Positions 7,330-12,969 of a stretch of 14,195 nt of DNA are shown piece after piece. Positions within the stretch are counted from its first letter, which is position 1, and the number at the start of each line of letters is the position of its first letter. The translations under genes and the position numbers were made by a program. Where the stretch lies: assembly GCA_045223835.1 (NCBI GenBank), contig JBGUZS010000220.1, forward strand, positions 1-14,195, in the 5' to 3' direction. The stretch is from UBA1774 sp045223835. Its GTDB lineage: Bacteria > Bacillota > Clostridia > Oscillospirales > Oscillospiraceae. The notes under the pieces are model-generated. The model was not told the origin of the DNA. It made no database searches and saw only the letters and a list, made by a program, of their open reading frames with translations.

Positions 7330-7361
7330 CCAAAGGGGGAACCTGCGGGTCCCCCCTTTGG
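7330..7361. repeat. Additional hairpin beside repeat copy 1
   Basis: A perfect 10-bp stem CCAAAGGGGG/CCCCCTTTGG (7330-7339/7352-7361) encloses a short inner ACC/GGT stem. It follows the second hairpin of copy 1 by 16 nt. A smaller CCCTC/GAGGG hairpin follows at 7365-7377. These may be a degenerate or extended part of the repeat; copy 2 runs off the window before this point. Confidence 0.6.
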
Positions 7362-7397
7362 ATTCCCTCTCCGAGGGGACGAGGACGGGGTTGCGAA

Positions 7398-7426
7398 TTG
7401 CCGAAAGACAGTATTCCGTGTATAAT
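7398..7426 (+). promoter_or_regulatory. Promoter of the HTH/nuclease-like gene
   Basis: TTGCCG (7398-7403), 17 nt, then a perfect TATAAT (7421-7426). Transcription would start about 14 nt before the start codon, leaving a very short leader that contains the ribosome binding site GGGGGGTGA. Confidence 0.6.
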
Positions 7427-7446
7427 GCGGCGAGGGGGGTGAACAT

Positions 7447-8208
7447 ATGGCAGCCATACCCAGTGATGCGGAGCGGGCGGTGTGCGCCGCCATCTGCCGG
7501 TCCGGCGGTCTCCGGGCAAAGGAGATCGCGAAGCTGCTGGACGTGAGCACGGAAACGGTGAACAAGGTGCTTTACCGCTCCCCCTTCCTGAAGGAGCTTT
7601 GCTGGCAGGACAGGGAATACCGCTGGCACGGCCTGGTGCCCCAGACCCGGCCCCATGCCGGGCTCCGGGAGTTTGCGGGCTGGTACGGCTTTGCGGGGGA
7701 TTTTCTGGCCCTCTCCGAAGAAGAATGGCTCAGCCAATTGCAGGAGGGCTGCGACCGGGTGGGCCGGAGCCTGAACGATAACCGGGGCCTGCTCCATTCC
7801 TTCCGGGACTGCCGGGAGACCCTGGTCTCCCTCTTCGGTGACCTGGCGGAGATGGCCGGGGAGGCCTGTCTGGGCTGGGAGCTGGCCTTCGAGCTGCGGC
7901 TGAAACGATCCCGGAGAGTCCGCCTCTACGCGGACGTGCTGGTGATCACGGAAGGCCGGGTCTTTTCCCTGGAATTCAAAATGAAGGACAAGATCGACCC
8001 GGAGGAGGTGCGGCAGGCGGCGAAGTACGCCCCCTGGCTGGAGGTGCTCTTCGGGCCGGAATATGAGATCATCCCCGTGCTGGTGCTCACCGCCGCCAGG
8101 GAGCTGTATACCTTCGCTCCCATCGGAGAAAGGGACGCGGTGCTTCCGGTGTGCTCCGGGGACATGCTCTTCAACGCCTTCGACGAATACCTGGGCTTTT
8201 TGCGTTAG
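7447..8208 (+). CDS. Helix-turn-helix plus PD-(D/E)XK nuclease-like protein
   Basis: I do not recognise a named family for this 253-aa protein. The N-terminus (about 5-62) reads as a winged helix: RAKEIAKLLDVSTETVNKVL (23-42) is a clear helix-turn-helix, followed by the short strand YRWHGL. The C-terminal half fits the PD-(D/E)XK nuclease fold. An acidic helix (WELAFEL, 144-150) is followed by YADVLVI with D163, then FSLEFK with E176 and K178 as the E-x-K pair. A helix with a conserved-type Gln-x-x-x-Tyr (Q190, Y194) follows, then beta-strand VLVLTA. The middle (70-140) has no motif I know. The gene has its own promoter and sits among genes on the opposite strand. Its TAG overlaps the TAA of the convergent lipoprotein gene within TTAG. 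Nuclease activity is inferred; it might instead be a non-catalytic DNA-binding regulator. Confidence 0.8.
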   Translation: MAAIPSDAERAVCAAICRSGGLRAKEIAKLLDVSTETVNKVLYRSPFLKELCWQDREYRWHGLVPQTRPHAGLREFAGWYGFAGDFLALSEEEWLSQLQEGCDRVGRSLNDNRGLLHSFRDCRETLVSLFGDLAEMAGEACLGWELAFELRLKRSRRVRLYADVLVITEGRVFSLEFKMKDKIDPEEVRQAAKYAPWLEVLFGPEYEIIPVLVLTAARELYTFAPIGERDAVLPVCSGDMLFNAFDEYLGFLR

Positions 8209-8774
8209 TCGATATACCAGATCTTCCAGCTGATCCCATCCCCCAGGGGCTCCCGGGGATGGGATCTTCCATATTCCCGGAGGGACTGCAGGTAACGGAG
8301 GCCCGCCGCGTCGCTGGGTTCCCAGCGCAGTCCCGCTTCCCCGTTGGGGATGAAGATCCTGTACTCCTCTTTACACAGCTCCCCATTGTACGCATCCCAC
8401 TTCTCCCGGCTTTCCTCCGTTACTTTGAGGAAGAGCAGAAGCCGCCAGGGTTCACCGGCCTGGAGCCGAGCCATACCCTCCTGCTGAAACCAGCTGTTCT
8501 CCACCCGGAGTAAGATGCCCCGCTCATCGTCGGGTCCCAGCGCCGTCCCCCGCTCTGTCAGGCTGCCCAGATAGTCCTGCAGTACCTTGCAATCCAAAAC
8601 GATCGTCCCACCGTCCGAAACCTCCGGGTCATAGCCCTGGATCGCCGCCAGGCAGACGGCGTCGGAGCTTTCCGCCAGATCGATAGACTCCCGATCCAGG
8701 GGCGGGATCGGTTTCGCCCTGCAGCCGGGAAGAAACAGGAGCAGCAGAACAAGAACAAAGCAGATCCTTTTCAT
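8205..8774 (-). CDS. Small lipoprotein, last gene of the four-gene tandem array
   Basis: This 189-aa protein has a type II signal peptide (MKRICF, hydrophobic run, lipobox FLPGC with Cys18). It shares the family blocks DLAESSDAVCLA, LQDYLGSLTERGTALG, LLLFLKV, FIPNGEAGLRWEPSDAAGLRYL and LREYGRSHPRE. The open frame extends further upstream (to 8885), but that would overlap the preceding gene and lacks a ribosome binding site. GGGAGGAACAC just before the ATG at 8774 fixes the start. Compared with its siblings it has a longer C-terminus after HPRE, and that stretch contains a strong hairpin in the DNA (8232-8266). Function is unknown, probably a surface-anchored protein. Confidence 0.85.
   Translation of the reverse strand: MKRICFVLVLLLLFLPGCRAKPIPPLDRESIDLAESSDAVCLAAIQGYDPEVSDGGTIVLDCKVLQDYLGSLTERGTALGPDDERGILLRVENSWFQQEGMARLQAGEPWRLLLFLKVTEESREKWDAYNGELCKEEYRIFIPNGEAGLRWEPSDAAGLRYLQSLREYGRSHPREPLGDGISWKIWYID
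8232..8266 (+). terminator. Hairpin inside the opposing gene, possible terminator for the HTH/nuclease-like gene
   Basis: A perfect 12-bp stem (8232-8243 with 8255-8266) with an 11-nt loop lies 24 nt past the plus-strand stop, inside the 3' end of the convergent lipoprotein gene. Only a weak TTCC follows, so Rho-independent termination is uncertain. Confidence 0.35.
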
Positions 8775-8788
8775 GTGTTCCTCCCGTC

Positions 8789-9298
8789 TCATTCCAAGCC
8801 CAGCCATTCCCGGGGATACTTTTTGCCGTATGCCCGGAGAGCTTCCCGGAGCCGGACGCCCGCGGCGTCCGAAGGTCCGCCCCAACGCAGGGCGTTTTCC
8901 CCGGCGGGGACGAAGGTGACGCCGTCCTCGGACAGCTTCAGGAACAGGGTCAGCTCCGTGTTTCCGCCCGGCCGCGAACGCTCCCGATACTCCGGCACGA
9001 ACGCCCGGTATTCCTCCTCCGTGAGCAGGACCTCCGGCCGCCAGTAGAGGATTGTGCCGATCTCATTGATCACTGTCAGGCTGCCCAGGTAGTCCTCCTT
9101 CACCTGGCAGGTGAGGAGGTAGGCCCATCCCTCTTCTTCCGGAGCGGGGATCCGCCGGATATCCCGCACCGAAGCCAGACATACCGCGTCGCTGGCCTCG
9201 ATCAAGGCCAGGGTCTCCGGGTCAAGCTTCCTCCCGCAGCCCGGGAGGAGCAGGAAGATCAGGAGCAATATCCAGAAAAGACGCTTGAAGCACATCAT
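8789..9298 (-). CDS. Small lipoprotein, third gene of the tandem array
   Basis: This 169-aa protein is the shortest of the family. The signal peptide is MMCFKR plus a hydrophobic run ending in lipobox LLPGC (Cys21). The mature part opens GRKLDPETLALIEASDAVCLA, almost the consensus of the family. It then has CQVKEDYLGSL, LTLFLKL, FVPAGENALRWGGPSDAAG and LREALRAYGKKYPREWLGLE. The frame can be extended to 9343, but this would overlap the upstream gene and add a charged non-signal segment. GAGG (9307-9304) lies 5 nt before ATG 9298 and 8 nt before ATG 9295, so the start is at 9298 or 9295. The next gene of the operon begins 14 nt downstream. Confidence 0.85.
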   Translation of the reverse strand: MMCFKRLFWILLLIFLLLPGCGRKLDPETLALIEASDAVCLASVRDIRRIPAPEEEGWAYLLTCQVKEDYLGSLTVINEIGTILYWRPEVLLTEEEYRAFVPEYRERSRPGGNTELTLFLKLSEDGVTFVPAGENALRWGGPSDAAGVRLREALRAYGKKYPREWLGLE

Positions 9299-9311
9299 AA
9301 GATCCTCTTTC

Positions 9312-9866
9312 TCAATAGGGAAGATGCGGACCGGTACCGACATCCAAAGCCAGATTCCCCCACTCCACCAGCCGGGAGGGGAAACCCAGGTCCTCCCCCG
9401 GATGGGCCCTTCCCCAGGTCCGCAGCAGTTCCTCCCGCTCCAGACTGGCCTTGTCCCGCCCGTCCGGCTGCAGACCTGCCTCCCCGTGGGGGACGAGGAT
9501 GGGATAGCTGCCGTATTCCCGGTCGGAAAGGTCCAGGAACAGCAGAAGCGCGGAGGGGTCTTTCAGGAAGGCCTCATACCAGACCATATCCACCATGACG
9601 GTAATATATCGGCTGTCATACCGGTTCAGATCCGTTCCCTCTTCGCTCAGATTGCCCCGGTAATCCGCCATGAGGAGGCAGAACAGGAGCCGTTTGCCGG
9701 GGATCTGGGCGTTAGGCCGGTAACCGTCGTCCAACAGAGGCGAAGCCCGACAGACGATCTGGCTCGACTCCGCCAGGGCCGCCGTCTCCGCGTCCAGGGT
9801 CTTTTGCCCGCAGCCCGGGAGAAGGAACAGAAGGAGCAGGATGAAAAGAAATCGCCTGATGCGCAC
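9312..9866 (-). CDS. Small lipoprotein, second gene of the tandem array (GTG start)
   Basis: This 184-aa protein opens MRIRRF with a Leu/Phe-rich run and lipobox LLPGC (Cys19). The mature start GQKTLDAETAALAESSQIVC and the later LLMADYRGNLSEEGTDLN, LLLFLDL and LVPHGEAGL match the paralogues. The C-terminal block is the most diverged: LEREELLRTWGRAHPGEDLG stands where siblings have LEALRAYGKxHPRE, and a family-atypical tail follows. The start is GTG. GGGAGG lies 9 nt upstream and no in-frame ATG gives a full signal peptide. It lies 28 nt after the first gene and 13 nt before the third, consistent with one transcript. Confidence 0.82.
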   Translation of the reverse strand: MRIRRFLFILLLLFLLPGCGQKTLDAETAALAESSQIVCRASPLLDDGYRPNAQIPGKRLLFCLLMADYRGNLSEEGTDLNRYDSRYITVMVDMVWYEAFLKDPSALLLFLDLSDREYGSYPILVPHGEAGLQPDGRDKASLEREELLRTWGRAHPGEDLGFPSRLVEWGNLALDVGTGPHLPY

Positions 9867-9894
9867 GATGCTCCACCTCCCTTGTCAATGATGC

Positions 9895-10461
9895 TCAGTC
9901 GAATTTGATCACGGTCTCCGTCCACAGCCCCTCCGGGTACTGGAAGGTCCAGCTTTCCGCCTCCCGGGGATGGGCCTTCCCATAGGCCCGGAGGGCCTCC
10001 AGGTACCGGAGTCCCGCCCTGTCCCGGGTCTCCCGGCGGATGCTCGCTTCCCCGCTGTGGGGCACGAACAGGGGTTTTCCATCTTTGTAATCTTCCTCAT
10101 ACACGTCCAGGAACAGGATCAGCCGCAGGGTATATTTGCCGGATTCCTCCTCCCAGGCTTTGAATACCCGGATGTACCAGTCATGGTCCACCGCCACATA
10201 GACGGTCACCCGATCGTCCCGGTGGGCATCCTGCCCCAGGGTGGAAATACTCCCCAGATAGTCCTCCCGCACCGTGAGGGCCATCACCGTCTTCTGGTCG
10301 TAAGAGGTGCTGCCTCCTGTCGCTTCCGCCAGGCATACCGCATCGGAGGCTTCGATCAATTCCCTTGTCTCCGCGTCCGGGGTCTTAGCGGCGCAGCCAT
10401 GGAGGAAGAACATCAGGAGAAAAAACAGGGCGAAGAAAAACCAGGTCCACTGAAAACGCAT
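9895..10461 (-). CDS. Small lipoprotein, first gene of the tandem array
   Basis: This 188-aa protein has a strongly aromatic signal peptide (MRFQWTWFFF) and the unusual lipobox FLHGC (Cys23), with His at the -2 position. Lipidation is therefore likely but less certain than in the siblings. The mature part shows the family pattern: DAETRELIEASDAVCLA, LTVREDYLGSIS, LILFLDV, FVPHSGEASIRRETRDRAGLRYLEALRAYGKAHPRE. A GGGGGG ribosome binding site lies 6 nt before the ATG. It heads a four-gene minus-strand operon (10461 to 8205) with gaps of 28, 13 and 14 nt. Function is unknown; the repeated duplication suggests a family that diversifies for surface or stress roles, which is speculation. Confidence 0.83.
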   Translation of the reverse strand: MRFQWTWFFFALFFLLMFFLHGCAAKTPDAETRELIEASDAVCLAEATGGSTSYDQKTVMALTVREDYLGSISTLGQDAHRDDRVTVYVAVDHDWYIRVFKAWEEESGKYTLRLILFLDVYEEDYKDGKPLFVPHSGEASIRRETRDRAGLRYLEALRAYGKAHPREAESWTFQYPEGLWTETVIKFD

Positions 10462-10486
10462 GGAAATCCCCCCTTTCTGCCCTCAC

Positions 10487-10515
10487 CCTACAATTTGACG
10501 TCGCGTCAATGTCAA
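10487..10515 (-). promoter_or_regulatory. Candidate promoter with palindromic operator for the lipoprotein operon
   Basis: On the minus strand TTGACA (10515-10510) is directly followed by the palindrome TTGACG-CGA-CGTCAA (10509-10495), filling the spacer. The -10 at 17 nt would be TGTAGG, which is weak. A palindrome between -35 and -10 is a classic repressor site, and a weak -10 could mean activator dependence. Confidence 0.4.
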
Positions 10516-10544
10516 GAGGTTTTTGAAAATTTTCTGCCAAAAAC

Positions 10545-10575
10545 AAAAAAAGCGCCTCCCGGATGGGGGAGGCGC
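10545..10575 (-). terminator. Rho-independent terminator of the alpha/beta-hydrolase gene
   Basis: On the minus strand GCGCCTCCC (10575-10567), a 6-nt loop, GGGAGGCGC (10560-10552) and then TTTTTTT (10551-10545) form a textbook intrinsic terminator. It begins 15 nt after the hydrolase stop and insulates the downstream lipoprotein operon. Confidence 0.92.
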
Positions 10576-10590
10576 AGTTTTCTCACCTGC

Positions 10591-11736
10591 TCAGCTCAAC
10601 AGCTGCCGAAGTTTCGCCATAGGGCCCTCCGGGTCCGGCGGGGGACCGAAGGGACGCTCGTCCTGATCCGAGAAGGCCAGGCACTGGTTGATGGTCATGC
10701 CCTTGATGGAATCGTCCAGCTTCACCTCCCGCAGCCAGGGCACGGCGGAATAGACGATCTCCGCTGCTTTGGGATCCGCCAGCACCTCCGCCATGGGGGT
10801 ATTGCCGCTGAAGCCCCTTGGCCCGGCCTGACCGGGCATGGGGGGCAGGCTGAAAGCGGGGTAATGGTCCTCATGCTTCCGGGGCATATACTTCCGGGGA
10901 TCATGGTCCGCCTCATCGGCGGGGGCCGCGGTCTCCCAGGGCATCCGGGTTTTCAGCGGGAAGCGGAACAGATCCCGCAGCCAGGCCAGGCAGTCCGGCA
11001 GCCAGGTATCGAAGCCCTGCTTCCGGAAACCGGTGTCCGTAGTGCCGACGAGCTCATTGGCCAGGATGCCGTGTTCCCCGGGGGTGTAGCAGTGGAGCTC
11101 GAAGGGCACATCGTGGCTGGAGCAGGCCAGGGCCATGTTCAGGGCCTGGTTGCAGCACACCAGATGGTCTTCATAAGAGGAGATCAGGAAGGCGGGGGGC
11201 GTGTCCCCGTCCACCTCCAGGTCGCAGCGGAAGACCTTGGTCTTCAGAACTCCGTCCTCCAGCACAGGCAGCTCGGAGCCGATGCAGGGATAGATCAGCA
11301 CCATGGCGTCCGGCCTGGCCTCCCTGCCGCAGTTCTCCACCGCCGCCTGCACCTCGGGCTTTTTCCAGAAGGTGCCGGAAGCCGCCGCCACGAAGGCCCC
11401 GGCGGAAAAGCCGATGACGGATACTGCATCGGGCCGCAGGTTCCACTCCCCGGCGTTCTGCCGGATCATGCGGATGGCCTTGGCGGCGCAAACCATGACG
11501 GCGGGATACAGGGCCCCCAGACCCAGGGGATACTCCAGCACGAAGGTCTGGAAGCCCTTGGCATAAAAGGCCATGGCCGCGGATTCGTTCTCCTGGGGGG
11601 TATGCATATTGAAGCCGCCCCCGGGACACACCAGCATCGCCGGCAGAGGGCCGGGGTTCATCATCCCGCCCTCCCGTATGCAGCAGCGCAGGCGGGCGGT
11701 TCCGGAATCGTTCAGCGGAAGGGTAAAGTCTTTCAT
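10591..11736 (-). CDS. Alpha/beta-hydrolase (esterase/lipase-like) with C-terminal extension
   Basis: This is a 381-aa cytoplasmic protein with no signal peptide. The hydrolase core covers about 1-258. It has the oxyanion-hole type motif CPGGGF (37-42), the nucleophile elbow GFSAG with Ser111, a likely acid Asp190 (SSYEDHLV) and a likely His222 (PGEHGI). This resembles the BD-FAE/acetyl-xylan-esterase-like group, with a small ester as the likely substrate; the true substrate is unknown. Residues about 260-381 form an additional Pro-rich segment that I cannot place in a known domain. The start at 11736 (MKDFTLPL) is preferred over the GTG/ATG-type extension to 11772, because AAAGGTGG lies just upstream and the added residues would overlap the promoter. 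The gene is transcribed divergently from flavodoxin. Confidence 0.87.
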   Translation of the reverse strand: MKDFTLPLNDSGTARLRCCIREGGMMNPGPLPAMLVCPGGGFNMHTPQENESAAMAFYAKGFQTFVLEYPLGLGALYPAVMVCAAKAIRMIRQNAGEWNLRPDAVSVIGFSAGAFVAAASGTFWKKPEVQAAVENCGREARPDAMVLIYPCIGSELPVLEDGVLKTKVFRCDLEVDGDTPPAFLISSYEDHLVCCNQALNMALACSSHDVPFELHCYTPGEHGILANELVGTTDTGFRKQGFDTWLPDCLAWLRDLFRFPLKTRMPWETAAPADEADHDPRKYMPRKHEDHYPAFSLPPMPGQAGPRGFSGNTPMAEVLADPKAAEIVYSAVPWLREVKLDDSIKGMTINQCLAFSDQDERPFGPPPDPEGPMAKLRQLLS

Positions 11737-11762
11737 GGGAAACCACCTTTCCTTTTTCTGCA

Positions 11763-11791
11763 AGGGTAGCACAGGCGGACCGCCCCGTCAA
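11763..11791 (-). promoter_or_regulatory. Promoter of the alpha/beta-hydrolase (mirror partner)
   Basis: On the minus strand TTGACG (11791-11786), 17 nt, then TACCCT (11768-11763), with TGC just ahead of the -10 as an extended -10. The surroundings (GTTCCTTGAC ... TGTGCTACCCTT) nearly match the divergent flavodoxin promoter in inverted orientation. Confidence 0.6.
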
Positions 11792-11829
11792 GGAACGGGC
11801 ACAGCTCCCCTTTTGTTTTCGGGAGTTCC

Positions 11830-11858
11830 TTGACCCGGACGGGGAGATGTGCTATCCT
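11830..11858 (+). promoter_or_regulatory. Promoter of the flavodoxin-cupin pair (mirror partner)
   Basis: TTGACC (11830-11835), 17 nt, then TATCCT (11853-11858), with TGC just ahead as an extended -10. GTTCCTTGAC (11825-11834) is an exact inverted copy of 11787-11796. TGTGCTATCCTT (11848-11859) is an 11-of-12 inverted copy of 11762-11773. Confidence 0.65.
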
Positions 11859-11896
11859 TTCATCAGGACGATAAATCAACAAAAGGAGGATGACTC

Positions 11897-12301
11897 ATGT
11901 ACGAGAAGAAGCTGATCGTGTATTTTTCCAAATCCGGCAACACCAAGAAGCTGGCGGATATGATCCAGGCTGCCGTGGGCGGCGACGCGGTGGATATCGA
12001 CGCCCCCAAGCCCGATTTTTCCGCCTATGACCTGATCTTCCTGGGCACCCCCAACTACAGCGCCACCGTAGCGGGCCCCATGGCAGACTACATCAAGAGC
12101 ATCGACCTCACGGGCAAGACCGTCGCCCCCTTCTGCACCCATGGCATGGGCGGACTCCAGAACGTAGGGGAGGATATGACCAAGCTCTGCACCGCCGCCG
12201 GCGCGGCGAAGGTCTTCCCCACCATTCCCGTGAAGGGCGTGGACGTGGACCAGGCGGGGGAAAAGCTTGAAGCCTGGCTGAAGGAAATCGGTCTGAAATA
12301 A
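11897..12301 (+). CDS. Flavodoxin
   Basis: This is a small FMN electron carrier (134 aa, short-chain size). The N-terminus KLIVYFSKSGNTKKLADMI holds the FMN phosphate loop (S-K-S-G-N-T, residues 11-16). The second strand pair IFLGTPNYSAT (about 50-60) and the APFCTHGMGG region (77-86) fit the remaining FMN loops. AAAGGAGGATG lies just before the ATG. It is followed after 48 nt by the cupin gene, so the two probably share a transcript. A flavodoxin could serve as a low-potential electron donor when iron is scarce; its partner here is unknown. Confidence 0.9.
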   Translation: MYEKKLIVYFSKSGNTKKLADMIQAAVGGDAVDIDAPKPDFSAYDLIFLGTPNYSATVAGPMADYIKSIDLTGKTVAPFCTHGMGGLQNVGEDMTKLCTAAGAAKVFPTIPVKGVDVDQAGEKLEAWLKEIGLK

Positions 12302-12349
12302 GCTAAGCAACCCGGATCCGACATTGATTAAGTAAAGGAGAATATGCTG

Positions 12350-12901
12350 ATGTACGAGAAACTGGTATTCGAATTCCCCCAGGAGTATAACGAGATCACC
12401 GCTCCGGGCGACGATCCCGGTTTTGTGGTCAAGCCCCAGGCCTATTTCCGCGGCGCTTCCCAGATCCCCGGAAGCGAATTCAACAGCAGCTTCCAGATCT
12501 TTGTGAAGCCCTTCTTCCTGGACCGGGTCCAGCACCGTCATCCCAAGGACGAGTATTTGATCTTCCTGGGCGCTTCCTTCCCCAATGTCTTCGATTTTGA
12601 CGCGGATATCGAGTTCACCCTGGGCAAGAAGGGGGAGGATGAGGAACTGTACCACATCAACAAGCCCACCATCATCCGGGTCCCCGCAGGCGTGTACCAC
12701 TGCCCCCTGCACTTCAAGCGGGTGGATAAGCCCGTCCTCTTCCTGGCAGCCTGCATGATGCCCATGTTCGGCGGCATCTACGACATGCCCGACGGCTCCA
12801 CCCGGGAGATGTATTACAACGGCCCCATCCAGTGCAAATACGACGCCAACAAGAAGTGCGACTCCTGCGGCAAATGCCTCCAGGAGGATTGGAAGAAATA
12901 A
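12350..12901 (+). CDS. Cupin-fold protein with a C-terminal four-cysteine motif
   Basis: The specific function is not recognised. It is a 183-aa protein. The central cupin barrel has HRHPKDEYLIF (H62, H64 and E68 as likely metal ligands) and the second motif PAGVYHCPLHF (H117). The C-terminal tail carries C162-x7-C170-x2-C173-x2-C176, followed by a Lys-rich end. This resembles half of a ferredoxin motif or a structural metal site, an unusual addition to a cupin. The start is taken at ATG 12350 (MYEKLVFEF), 9 nt after AAAGGAG (12334-12340). ATG 12344 is only 3 nt from it and less likely. It lies downstream of flavodoxin in one likely operon and is followed by a strong hairpin. Confidence 0.85.
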   Translation: MYEKLVFEFPQEYNEITAPGDDPGFVVKPQAYFRGASQIPGSEFNSSFQIFVKPFFLDRVQHRHPKDEYLIFLGASFPNVFDFDADIEFTLGKKGEDEELYHINKPTIIRVPAGVYHCPLHFKRVDKPVLFLAACMMPMFGGIYDMPDGSTREMYYNGPIQCKYDANKKCDSCGKCLQEDWKK

Positions 12902-12921
12902 GCTCTTTCCATCGGACAAGC

Positions 12922-12951
12922 ATGGCGCTGTCTCCGCGGAGACAGCGCCAT
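12922..12951 (+). terminator. Perfect palindrome hairpin after the cupin gene
   Basis: A 30-nt perfect palindrome (13-bp stem with CGCG as a practical loop) is followed by TTTTC. It lies 20 nt after the cupin stop and only a few nt before the ribosome binding site of the next gene. It may be a leaky terminator or an mRNA-processing hairpin, as I see no separate promoter for the downstream pair. Confidence 0.65.
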
Positions 12952-12969
12952 TTTCAAGGAGGGAGTATC

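Noticed and set aside
7195..7377. Hairpin block considered as a CRISPR array
   Set aside because: There are only a few hairpins of different sequence, no regularly spaced identical repeats and no cas genes in the window.
6496..7425. A 309-codon plus-strand frame running from the hydroxylase operon end through the hairpin repeat
   Set aside because: It overlaps the terminator, is antisense to a lipoprotein with a good ribosome binding site, and its C-terminus is translated repeat DNA.
9970..11769. A 599-codon plus-strand open frame across the first lipoprotein gene and the alpha/beta-hydrolase
   Set aside because: It is antisense to two clear genes, crosses a terminator and promoter region, and has no recognisable domain.
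11876..12919. A 347-codon minus-strand frame opposite flavodoxin and cupin
   Set aside because: It is the antisense shadow of two recognised proteins, with low-complexity composition and no family match.
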